Below the pieces are notes generated by a model. It was given only the letters and a program-made list of their open reading frames with translations. It made no database searches and was not told the DNA's origin. 64,000 nucleotides of DNA, taken from Zhengitettix transpicula. Lineage: Eukaryota > Arthropoda > Insecta > Orthoptera > Tetrigidae. Each line of letters opens with the position of its first letter. The stretch's first letter is position 1. The DNA is taken from positions 180,861,246 through 180,925,245 of the forward strand of contig CM073590.1 in NCBI GenBank assembly GCA_037074705.1, given 5' to 3'. Shown one piece after another: positions 1 through 11,013 of the stretch. The translations under genes and the position numbers were made by a program.

Positions 1-289
1 TAAATCAGTTCTTGTATAGGCTATGAATTTTTATCCTTGCATTTTTCTACGTATAAATAATCTCCGTTCTATTACTAACATAACAAACGTGCTATCTTCA
101 GTATATATTTACGGAGTTAAAACACTTAACTCAGAAAACTTTGAGTCTATTATTATTTAATATTAAATTTATGATGCTAAGACTCAGAAATATTTGCATC
201 TAACTTTTTAAATATTTATAATTTTATATTTTGGTTATTAATACTAATTTTTTCAAACAAATTAGCTGTTTCTGTTTATTTGTCTGTCA

Positions 290-550
290 TTAAATAATGA
301 AATTAGCAGCCTTTTAGTCATTAACAAATTTTAATATTCAAATTATAGGCACAATATTTCGACCCTGATTGGCACCTCTTCAAATGTATGAATGTAACAA
401 TTACAAAAAATTTAAGTTGACAAAAATTTTTTATAATTGTAACATCCACACACCTGAAGAGGTCCCAATCAGAGACGAAAGGTTGTGCTTATAATTTGAA
501 CATTAAAATTTGTTAATGACTAAAAGGCTGCTAATTTTATTATTACTTTA
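290..550. mobile_element. Foldback (MITE-like) element, family 1
   Basis: Arms of about 105 bp, from AAATTAGCAGCCTTTTAGTC on the left to its inverse at about 543 on the right, are near complementary. The loop is AT-rich. The right arm contains CACCTGAAGAGGTCCC...GACGAAAGG, the shared core discussed in the findings. Confidence 0.85.
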
Positions 551-1675
551 AATAGAAGTCAGATGTTATAAGTTGTCTATTTTTTGTTGAGGGTGGTTAT
601 TATTAACTTCCTATATTAGTTTCTGCTTCATGACACCATTTTGTTTCGTTTAGTGTCTTTTGAAACAGACTCGGAAGATTTATGAAGACACATTCGGGAC
701 GCAGTTTCTGCCCTTTCTCTATCTCTCCTCTTTATGCGTTCATTAGTGGATTTGTATCCTCCTCTTTCAATTCTATAAAGATAATATAATCCTTCTGTAT
801 ATCTTTATCGTCCCTCTCCAATCTGTCATTAAAAAGTCACGATATGTTTCTTGTTTCCTTCCCTTGTGTTCAGCGCTTATAAAACCATAATTCGATTATT
901 TCTCCTAGTTTTCTTACAACTCCAAACTCAAACTCTATACCATATGAGAACATGAACTAGCACATGAAATGCCTAATCAACGGCAAGACACTACGCACAT
1001 ATGAATTCATCAACGTGTATATATACAGGTCCTACATTGACTTTAAAACAAGTAAAAGCGAATAACCAGACGATAATGGCAGAGTACGCCATGGAAACGT
1101 CGTGTAGTATTAAATAATTAACCTGGAGAATGTTTTATTCATCAGTAAAGGTGTATTATCACAATGATGAAAGTAATAGTGAAGCACATTTCAATTAAAA
1201 CAGTGTAAGTTTCAACGACGTAATTGTAAACAAAATTAAATTAATATTAACATTAAATCAAAAATCCCATCGTTCATACAAGAGAACTGAATTTATATTA
1301 CCTATTGTTTTAGTTAAAATACGAAATCTAAGTGAATGATCACTTTTATTGATCTGTGAAATATATATATATCCAATCTGGGGTAGATAATGTAAATAAA
1401 ATGCATTAAATAAATAAAATTCCGAAACTGAAGGAAATATCTTCTAGAGTCAGCAATCAATTCATATATTTTATTTAACGCTCTTCAAGAATATTAGCCT
1501 TAATTTGGATATATTTGCCATTTCTGTTCTTCATAGTAAAATTGTTAATATAGCAGTTGTTATATAGTATTATTATACATTTGTATAATATATGTATTAT
1601 ATGTGTACCAATACTGTTATAACTAGTCCCAGATTGGGATTAGATACTAAACAAGGAGACTCAAACATATTTTCT
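551..1675. other. No gene recognised
   Basis: AT-rich DNA with a pyrimidine-rich stretch at 700-800; no conserved frame or inverted repeat seen. Confidence 0.6.
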
Positions 1676-1897
1676 CAGCTTTCATGTAATGTTATTTGTT
1701 AAAAAGCAGTCCTTAATCTTTTAACAGGAAGCATTATTTAGTTATGGACGTAACGTTTTCTTCATTAAGCGGTAATGGAGGAGAGAAAGTAGCTTTCAGT
1801 TTTAAGACTCAGTCAAAGTTTTATCTCGTAAAAAAATACTAGAAAGAGGATAATTTGTATAGATAATTTCAGTGGGACGATTGTGGGAGATGTTCTT
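1676..1897 (+). repeat. Upstream extension of retroposon copy 1
   Basis: TCATGTAATGTTATTTGTTA, AAAAGCAGTCC, TTATGGACGTAACGTT and GAGAGAAAGTAGCTTTCAGT recur, inverted, at 36507-36705 beside copy 5. The repeated unit is therefore longer than family A in these two places. Confidence 0.75.
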
Positions 1898-2390
1898 AGC
1901 TCTCGCAGGTAGAACCTTTCTGGAGAGACGGAGGGGGATCTTCAGAAATGCCTACTTTTCTCTCTGCTTTCGAACAACAGTTCCCACAAACCGAGGCACC
2001 TCGGCCTGTTTTGAGAGGTGTATGTTCCGGGGTCGCAGGCCTTGAGCATACGGTAAGAGTTATTCTCTGTTCTCATTGGAACAGTCGGCCAGTTGCGTCC
2101 GAAACTGATTGAGGGAATGCTGCGTCCCCACAGCAAACCCATCTCTCGCCATCGGAAGGGCGTGGGACAATTACAAAGCACCCGATCTACCTGATACAGT
2201 TTTTCTAGCGGTTGTCCTGTAATTTTACGTGAATGCCGAGTAGGATCCTTAAACCATACACCAGGGCCATTGTTAATACTTCCTCTACCCTTCCGCATCC
2301 CTCCTTTTCTAATCTCTTCTTATGTTATTAAAGCGGAGTCGCCACTACGTGGATTACCCTCATTTATCCTGTTACTCTAAAATTTTTAGA
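1898..2390 (+). repeat. Poly(A)-tailed retroposon family A, copy 1
   Basis: It contains the family blocks CTCGCAGGTAGAACC, GAGGTGTATGTTCCGGGGTC, CATCGGAAGGGCGTGGGAC, GGTAGGATCCTTAAACCA and GGATTACCCTCATTTATCCT near the 3' end. I see no A- or B-box promoter, so it may be a 3' fragment of a longer element or a SINE of unusual origin. It gives spurious open frames on its reverse strand. Confidence 0.8.
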
Positions 2391-3190
2391 TAATTTGGAT
2401 AGAGGGCTGCTTTGATACCATGCAGAAACACACATCAATTTAAATTAATTTAAGTGTTATTACGATGATAAAACTTTAAGTTATGGAATGAAACATTTTA
2501 ATTGTGAAACTTCTTTAGTCGTACATATGTCCGGGACACAATATTGTGCATATATATAATGAACTATAATTAGGGTAATGTTTTTTTTGGGAAAGCTAAC
2601 AAAAATGATTGAAGATGTTCATTACTGTGATTTATGTTTTGGGAACATATTCTATTTTTTTATAGAATTTCATTCCTGGGGTACAATTATACGAAATCGC
2701 GATATATCTTGTGAAAAAGAACACGTCAAAATGGTGTTGGTAACTGTGGCGTTTTCGGATGTTTCAATGTAATATATTTACAGTTCCGGTTTGAGCACGA
2801 TCTCGGTGCATGTAACCTTCAGACGACTGACATTCAACGCTCGCTAACTCCATCACGATTCTGGGCCAACAAGTTCCCCGAGCTCCATCTATCCTTTCCT
2901 CTGTGTCCATTTTCGCGCCTAGAGCTGCTCTGCAGAATCTTATTCGTGGATCTGGAACGGTTGCTGTTGGTTTAGCTAACCTTTCCATTGTATCTTATCA
3001 AAACACCGTGCACCGTGTTGCTACTCTCTAGGCGACTTTCTAGATCTCGATAACCTTGCACGAAGCATGCCGTTTCCGGTCGTAATTCTCTTACAACGTG
3101 AATCTCCTTGGTAAAAATGCTAGTTCGCTTCGCTTGCCATAGTGACGTCACAGATGTCAATGGCGACAATGAGTATACGATATAAAAAAT

Positions 3191-3425
3191 GAAAAAATTT
3201 ACGTTTGATTGTAAATAATTAATAAGAAAGATAGCCATTTCAGACAAAAAAGTGTTAGGTGCGAAGAAGAGTCTAGAGCGACAGAACTGCTCTTGACGAG
3301 TGCAGTTGTGTCGCTCTAAGCTCTTCTTCGCACCTGAGGGAAGGGACAAGGATCTCAGAAAATTGTGTGGTATTTATATTATCATTTTTTTGTCTTAATT
3401 GGCTATCTTTGTTATTAATGTTTAC
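3191..3425. mobile_element. Foldback (MITE-like) element, family 4, copy 1
   Basis: GATAGCCATTTCAGACAAAA returns inverted as TTTTGTCTTAATTGGCTATC. An inner stem GGTGCGAAGAAGAGTCTAGA GCGACA pairs with TGTCGCTCTAAGCTCTTCTT CGCACC. Confidence 0.85.
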
Positions 3426-4829
3426 GATATAGTTGACTGTTGTCATCTTTTCATATGGAACGTTCATTTGAAAAGGAGGGAACAAAGAATTTCCTCTGAA
3501 TGTAGAGATTAAAAACGCTGGCCTAGAATTGCGTATCACCATACGTGAACCCAGTTCACATGTTAACACGCATTGTGATCCTAGATATCGAATACGCGGT
3601 GAGCTATTTAGTTTTTGCTGGCACGAAATTATAAATCAATACCAACGACTGCTCAAAATTTAAATTGCTTATGCGTTGATCACCTATTGTCGTAGTACTA
3701 GCAAGTAAGTTTTTGTAATACATCTGTATGTAATTGTAGAATGTTTGAATTAACGTTTGTATAGAAAGTCGGGAGCCTTCGTGAAAGCGGATCCTCGGAA
3801 CCGCCCACTATCCAGGTGTGGCTAGGGATCAATCCCGGATCCTCCGCATGGCTGCCTGCCAAATCGCCTTACTTCCTTAACTAAGTTTTTAGGTAATGAA
3901 GGAAGAAACTTGCACGAGGTATTTGTATGTCATGAAGAAAGATTAGACCTAGAGCAGCAGTGAAGGGAATGGCAACGTCTAGGCGGAACACTGCGACCCA
4001 CTTACAGTACGAAGGAGTCTTGCTGCTAACATCGATTGAAGGAAACAATACGTGTCCTGCGGTCTGGTCGTTACCGGTTCTCAACAAAATTTACAGCGTC
4101 ATATATCTCGGATGGAACATACACTGAGTCCCCAAAGACGCGTTTTCCTGGTTCGTGTTGGCAGCCTACTTGCTCAGGCAAACAAATCCTGTATCTCCAG
4201 TCATTGGATAGAGCAATAAGGTTCAGCAAATACTAATCTGGAAGGTTGATATATAACTTCTGGCAATAAGAAAGGTTCTTTTTCATGAGGCACCAAAAGT
4301 TATTGTGATGCTCAAAGTCCCTTGACTATAAAAATCAAGAAGGCAACGTAAAGCTTCTAGATCGTTTAGTATTTAAAAACTGCTAGCTATGATTTGACTT
4401 CTAAAAAAGGAAAAATGGTTGGTATCTCAATATGAAATAAGCGTTTCATGATTTCTATAGATATATACTTGAAATATTGGAGTAATATAAATTACAATTT
4501 TCTATGTGTAGTGAAGGAATATTGGACGATATTTCTACTGTAGACTAGCGTCAACTGCGCATGTTAAGTGAAATAGGATCTTAATTTCACACAAAAGCTC
4601 CAGTGGGCGTCGTGACTGTACATTTGGATAGTTTCAGCGATCTCAGATTAAAATAAAAAATTACTTTGTTTACGTATGTTGTACATAATTATTAATATTA
4701 TAATTAATAATTGTTTAACCTGGATACAGAAGCTGTAATTAAGTTTCTTTAGGGAATAATTAAATTACTGAATATAAAAAACATGCATAAGTTACCAAGG
4801 GGAGGGAGACTTTTGAAAAATTTAGTTGG

Positions 4830-4863
4830 GGCCTGCTAAAAAAAAAGGTTGGGAAACACTGCT
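4830..4863. repeat. hAT-like terminal sequence
   Basis: AAAAAGGTTGGGAAACACTG is typical of the right end of hAT-derived short elements in animals. The matching left end was not found. Confidence 0.35.
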
Positions 4864-5719
4864 CCAGACCTTATAGATATCTTTAGGCAAGTAGTCATCC
4901 GGTTCTGAGCAAAATATAATTGATGTAAAAATTATATTTCGTCCTAAAATTAATTCCTGAACAATTTGGGAATATAATAGAAATCCATTCGAAAATATAT
5001 TGGGTCCTCACGAGTATTAAAGATTTCCAAATTTCAAATTCTTGTGTGACAAGTCACTCGGTCTGCTCCCTAAAGCAGAAAACAGATCTACAGCTTCTAC
5101 AGACTTTTTGCCAAGTATACTTTGAGCTTACTGGTTCTTCCTTGTGCTGTAGCTCGGCCCGAATCATGCAACCCCAACCAAAAAAAATTGATACAGAAAA
5201 CTTACAAACTTCTACCGTTCATTCACGCATCTCGCGCTAGCATTATACAACGTTTGAACATAATGTTTTTCGTGTAGTGATTTCAAAGTGTCTGGAAAAG
5301 TCTGTATCTAGCAAAGACAGCTTATAGCAAACAAGAGTTAATTAAATTCCAATTTAATGGGATGCGTGTGGTTCGAGTTCTTACAATACTATTTTACGAG
5401 TTCCTGCGAAAATTTGTAGCTAAACTAGAATTGTAATTATTTCTATCTATGTCGAATCGGGTAAGATTTGTAGAGTTTAGGATTGAAATTCAGGTTTCAC
5501 CTACCATTTTATAAGGATCTAAGCTCATCAAGTGGACAGCGCGGAATTACCTGGGCGTGTGGTATCGATTTGGAGACTCAAAACATCACAACAGTAAAAA
5601 AGTCTTTTCTTAAATTGTACCAAATAGTATTGACACTCAACTTTCATGAATAACGGGTGATGTTTTAGAATTGTTTTTCTTAGAATATATGTTTAAAAGC
5701 ATTAAAATTTCAAAAATGA

Positions 5720-7850
5720 GTTTCTAAAAAACGAACAAAATCCCTTCTCAATAGTTAAAGTCATCATTTTCCACGTCTTTAGATAGCTAAGAACCGTTTT
5801 TCGGCTGTGTATAACAACGAAATAAAGTGTCATAAGAATCGGTCCTACCTTTTGCTTCTGATAAGCTCGTCAAAAATTAGGTTTTGTAACGGCCTCAAAC
5901 TTTCCTTCATTTGGTGGTTTAGGTTATATTTTATTTTATTAATTATAAAGTTCGAAATTTTCTTAAAAACTAATCCAGTGTTTTTTAATGGCTCTCATAA
6001 TTGAATAAGAGATATAAGCTATAGTTACCAACAATACTGTTTCATTTATTAAAGAAAAGAAAATCGATAAAAAGAAACAATGAAATTAAATTAAAAACTT
6101 ATGGGTGTATGTGAGTGAAATGTTTCAGAAAACGACTAGTTCTCACGAGATTTCGAGAAAACATATTGGAGAGTAGGGGATAATTGTAAATTGTGCAGAC
6201 GAACGAAGTGGAAGTGGCCCATCTTCGTGAGGGAGAAAGGAAGCTCGGGGTGAAAGCGGGCCACGACTGTGAGCGGAACAAAGAGCTTGATGGACGTGTT
6301 CCAGGAGGGACCGTTAGCGGGGCCAAGTAGGTCTCATCACTTCTCATCTGTACATTGCCAAATGAAGCTTTATTTGTTTCATAAATATTCGGTGTTAACG
6401 TTTCCGTAGCTTACTTTTTCAACGGCAGCGCTCAGAGAAACGTTTTGCCTGGTCACTGTGCCCTCGGAGAAAACACTGATACAAGTCTCGATGGGTTTCG
6501 TAAAAGCCTTCGTTTGCTTTTCGAACATAATAATATAATTTATCGTATATGCGTTATTAAATTACAAATTTAAGCTCAATAAAATTACGCCTCAAAACTT
6601 ATAATTAAAACACGCGTAATTGTACACTTCCTAAAAGTTACTCAGTGCACAGGGACGCAACGTACCAGCACAGAGGGGGCGGTCTCGCAACATGCGGGAG
6701 GAAATTTCAGGCAGAAGCTGCAATACGTGCTAATGCAGAAAAAATATTCTATTTTTAAATTAAACTTTGAGCACTTGTCTCCGCACTAGTAGAATTATTT
6801 TCGAACAGTGTTTTTGCTTTAATAAGTCTTAAAAGTTAAAAACTCTGTGGCGAATTCGCGAAAAGTGGCTGTATTGCAACAAGTTCTGAAGCATTCGCAT
6901 TTCATTAACCGCAACTAGTTTAAAACCATTTCACATCTCATATTCTCTTAATAGTTACCCAAATGATTTGCGAGGTTATGAAGTCAGTTCGTCATAGATT
7001 AGTTTCGTAATGACGTTACGATTTATCGCCATTCCAATTTGTTCTTTCTTTCACTTTTTATTTTTTTTCTTATTCCGAAAAAAATAAATCAATTGACTTA
7101 CTATTCTTCGGAATTTCTCCTTGTTTCCAAATTTTTACTATATTATTAATTCGGTTTATGACGACTGATTTAAATGAGAACCCTATTTAACTTTCTGCAC
7201 GATATTTATTTTCAAGGATTCACTCGAGTTTTCTGTGGGAAAGGTTGAATGATATAAAACTCGTAAATTACTAACTGTAAAAGTTGATAGCATTATAATC
7301 TTCAATTAGAAAATAGTTCATTATATAATGCAATTTCACAATAAAATTCAAAATTGTTTCTTTTATCGATTTCATCTTCTTTATAACATAATTCGTTTCG
7401 CTATTTGACCTTAAATAAATATGGCCTCAAGTAAGAATATGTCAGATATTCATTAAATTCGTATTGTTTCGAGATAATCTGATTAAGTTCGAATTAATAG
7501 CGATGTTGGTCACCATCGTTTACGGACACCGCAATAGAGATATCTCAGAATCCAATATGAGAGCCGTTAAAAAAACACAGGATTAGTGTTTAAGAAAATT
7601 CAAAACTTTATAATTATTAACGTAAAATATAATTTAAACTAACAACCGCCAAATGGAGGCAAGCTTGAGGACGCTACAAAATCTCATTTTTGACGAGCTT
7701 TTCAGAAACAAACGGTCGACCGATTCTTATTAAATTTAATTTCGTTACTATACACAGCCGTAAAACGGAATATAAAACTGCCATCCGCCATTAAAAGATG
7801 ACCCAATTGCTGATTTTAACTATTGGCAGCGATTTTGTTTTTTTTTCGTT
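5720..7850. mobile_element. Possible long-inverted-repeat DNA element
   Basis: The segment 5720-5940 returns inverted at about 7612-7850, sharing CGGCTGTGTATAACAACGAA, ATAAGAATCGGTC, CTTCTGATAAGCTCGTCAAA and GGTTTTGTAACGGCCTC in order, with an estimated 75-80 percent identity by eye. Between lie 1.7 kb without a recognisable gene; a 48-codon plus-strand frame near 6197-6330 is unidentified. It is either an old transposon with 220-bp ends or two inverted copies of one repeat. Confidence 0.55.
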
Positions 7851-8084
7851 TTTCAGAAAATATTCTGAACGGGTTTTCTATGAAGCGGTAAATAACCATA
7901 AATTGTCGCAAGCTGTTTGAAAATGAACAAAAACACAATCTGCCCGCTTTTTTATTTCACGGAGCGGAGTATGTAAATAAAATATATGTTGCGAGAAGAT
8001 CGTAGGATATTAATCGTATAGAGAGAGCTAAGAAGTAACAAAATATTAAATAAAAATAATGATTTGTATGTTCTGTGTGTTTAA

Positions 8085-8190
8085 GATAAATTATAAATAA
8101 GCAACAGCCTTTTAACGTCAGAAATAATATTTTTAATAGGAATTATACAACGTTTCGTCGCTAATTGCGACCTCTTCAGGTAAGATTTCC
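8085..8190 (-). repeat. Half foldback element with hammerhead-like core, family 3
   Basis: One arm only. The minus strand reads ACCTGAAGAGGTCGCAATTA GCGACGAAACGTTGTA. The same arm is in the complete foldback at 42655-42877. Confidence 0.65.
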
Positions 8191-8559
8191 AAAATTTTGA
8201 TTGTCTGACCGAAATTATAATTATTTATAATTAAATAAAAATACTTCATACTCAGTAAAGCTTAAACAGAAATAATGGTCCAAACCCTATCCTATCAATG
8301 ATACACAATTCTTGTTTCAAAAGCTAAGGGCCGTATAACGAGTAACCAGCTTGTCAGCTATAATTTTTCTATTAATTCATCCTTTTTTGTGAGTCCACAA
8401 GGCAAATCATGTCATCATATTAACGCCCTCAATTCATAAAATTCGAGTCTGTGCAATGTTCCCGGCTACTGCATAAGCTTTTTGTAGATACCGGAAAGTA
8501 TGCGTAGGTGTAAATAAGCAGCAGTGCAACTGCAGGTCGCGTAATTACCTCGAGATTTC

Positions 8560-8874
8560 TCAAGAAGGATTACCACAACTACGGATGTTGCTGGTTCCTG
8601 TCAAGGGCAAAGAGCCAATTAAGTGCTCACTCCCCCGAGAATAGTGTTTGACCAGAGGAAGATGACCCACTTGGTTGAGGACAACAGCTTCCGGGAACGC
8701 TCGGGGGTTATAGAGAGCGGGACTGTCACGGCTGCTATTTCCAGACTCATTATCATCACCCGCAACGTAATTATAAAATCCGGCACACATACCAGTGCAT
8801 TGTTCCGTATCGTACTCCCATGTAACATTCGGTTTGAAAAGTCCAACTGACAATATTCCTGCAACATACGACAA
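8560..8874 (-). other. Unidentified 104-codon open frame in a GC-richer island
   Basis: The minus strand is open from an ATG at 8874 to a stop at 8560, and a second frame and the opposite strand are also open across most of it. The peptide has an Asn-Glu-Ser/Asn-Ser-Ser-rich middle and no motif I know. The island is less AT-rich than its surroundings and sits just left of the retroposon copy at 9053. It may be an exon, a processed scrap or part of an unknown repeat. Confidence 0.2.
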
Positions 8875-9052
8875 ATGCTGCTCGCTGGTTAGTCACTCAT
8901 TGAGCCCGCCAATAACAAGCCCCTTAAAATAAAAAATAAACGAAGCGACTGAATTTTAAGTTTTAACTTTTTCAAAAGATGGGTACAATTTAAGATAATC
9001 TCGAAGTTATTTATTGTTTGTTGTATCTACAAAATAAACACGTTCAACAGTT

Positions 9053-9520
9053 TTTCTCTCTGTTTTTTTCTGAACTAAGGTTCCCACATGCCGAGGCATC
9101 TCGGTCTTTTTTGAGAGGTGTATGTTCCGGGGTCGCAGACCTTGGGCATACGGCAAGAGTTGTCCGCTATTCCTATTGGAATAGTCGGCCTGCTGCCTCC
9201 TAAACTGGTCGAGGCACGGAGAAGGGAATGCTGCGTCCCCACAGCAAACTCCTCTCCCGCTATCGGAAGGGCGTGGGACAAGTACCCAATGCCCGACCTA
9301 CCCGATGCAGGTTTTTCTAGGGTTTTCCCTGCATTTCTTTAGGCGAATGCCGGGTAGGATCCTTAAACCATAGCCCGGGGGCCCTAGTAACCCTTGGCTA
9401 CCTTCCTCTACCCTTCCGCATCCCCCCTTTCTAATCCCTTCCTATGCTATTAAAGGGGAGTTGCCCAATGTGGATCACCCTCATGTAGCCTGTTGCCTAA
9501 AAAAAAAGAAAAAAAAAAGC
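9053..9520 (+). repeat. Retroposon family A, copy 2
   Basis: It is a near full-length copy ending in GTAGCCTGTTGCCT and an A-rich tail of over 20 bases. It is directly followed by copy 3 in the same orientation. Confidence 0.85.
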
Positions 9521-9535
9521 TTTTCTGTAAGGATT

Positions 9536-10009
9536 TCGAAGGTGAACCTTCCCAGAGGATGGGGATACCTTCTCTCTGTGGTTTTTTGAACTGAGGTTCC
9601 TACATGCCGAGGAACCTCGGCCTGTTGTGAGTGTTATACGTTCCGGGGTCGCAGACCTTGGGCATACGGTAAGAGTTTCCTATTGGATAAGTTGGCCAGC
9701 CGCCTCCTAAACTGGTCAAGAGGGAAATGCTGCGACCCCACAGCAAACCCCTATCCCGCCATCTGAAAGGTGTGGGACAAGTACCAAATGCCCGACCTAC
9801 CTGATGCACTTTTTCTAGGGTTTGTCCTGCATCAGTTTTATACGAATACTGGGTAGGATCCTTAAACTACAGCCCGAGGGCCCTAGTTAACCCTTAGCTA
9901 TCTTCCTCTACACTTCCGCATCCCCCCTTTCAAATCCTTTCCCATGATATTAAAGGAACGTTGACACGATGTGGATTACCCTCATGCAGTCTGTTACTCC
10001 AAAAAAAAT
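9536..10009 (+). repeat. Retroposon family A, copy 3
   Basis: It begins AAGGTGAACCTTCCCAGAGG and ends CAGTCTGTTACTCC plus eight A. It is diverged from copy 2 by scattered changes, so the pair is not a fresh duplication. Confidence 0.85.
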
Positions 10010-10379
10010 GTTTTTCTGTAAATCAAATAGCTGCTAGCTGATGAAATCAGGTTTTGGGACGTTTTATTTTAAATTGCTTAAAACCTACTTGTTTTCTTCT
10101 CCTTTTGCCATTCCCGGATTAAGTCTTAGGCCAGTTCGGGTCTCACCATCTCTTCCACGGTCTTCCCAAAACTCTCTTGCATATTAGTTTATATTCCATT
10201 GCTTTTGGCGCATTCGTTGTGCATGTTCTCTACATTTATTTTTAAGCTTGGTCGTCTTCTGGTTATATCCCTAATTCGTCCCTTTCGGTTTTTTTCTGAT
10301 TTTATCTTCTTTGGCGAGCCACTAACTGATCCTATAAAATTGTCCGACGTTTGAGTTTATGCTTCTTCCTCGTGTGCGT

Positions 10380-10705
10380 GTGTCATGTTTTGTGTTTATT
10401 CTCGTATGATGTGTAATTCCATATTTTACGGTAGTTAATTCTCTAAATATTTATTTTTTACCAATTTAATTTGTTTGAATACTTAAAATATTATATTATA
10501 CCCTCAGTAGCGATAAAGATTTTTATTATTATTACTATATAGTACTTTCAGTTATGTTGGGCAGGGAAATTTGTGTTCCCGATTGCCTGTTAAATTACAA
10601 TTGTTATTAATTCTAATAATTATATTGTAATTTTATGTAATGACGTATCCTATTTCCTCTTTCGAGCACTGATGGAATAAATAGTTTAAATAAAAGAATT
10701 CTGAA
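10380..10705 (+). repeat. Non-LTR retrotransposon 3' UTR remnant
   Basis: The terminus GTATCCTATTTCCTCTTTCG AGCACTGATGGAATAAAT matches the tail at 38400-38460. No coding part was recognised upstream. Confidence 0.6.
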
Positions 10706-10722
10706 GCTTCTAATTGTCTCAA

Positions 10723-11013
10723 TTATTTATTTTGCATCTTCCAGCTTTCTGCTCCATATAATAGTTTGGGAACTGCCATTACTTTATAAAAATTTAATTG
10801 TTTTTCTCTCCTTGTTCTTTCCTTTAATGTTATTCTTCTTTTTCCACATATATGTTGGTATTTGTTAAGTTTTTTTCTGTATATTCGTGTCTTCCTCGTA
10901 AGATATATTACATCCTGGATATTGGAAATATAGTTGAGGGTTATTTTTGTTCTTATTAATGTTCTACATATCAACAAGATTTGTAACGCCTCAAAATATA
11001 ATATAATAAACAT
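10723..11013 (-). pseudogene. Non-LTR retrotransposon C-terminal fragment
   Basis: The minus-strand open frame includes KLNKYQHICGKRRITLKERT and KQLNFYKVMAVPKLLYGAES W, the region after the reverse transcriptase fingers/thumb in insect endonuclease-reverse transcriptases (the MAVPxLLYGxExW block). It continues without a break from an ATG at 11013 but is only about 96 codons, so it is a truncated piece. It abuts the 3' end of a plus-strand element at 10705. Confidence 0.7.

Larger units (their letters stand above)
2391..5719. other. No gene recognised
   Basis: Apart from the foldback at 3191 and a hAT-like end at 4844 the stretch holds only short unsupported frames, including a 74-codon minus frame at 2764-2988 in a somewhat GC-richer segment. 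Confidence 0.55.

Noticed and set aside
1942..2298. 118-codon minus-strand frame
   Set aside because: It is the reverse strand of a dispersed retroposon; similar frames (MPKVCDPGTYTS-like peptides) appear in every copy, so it is not a gene.
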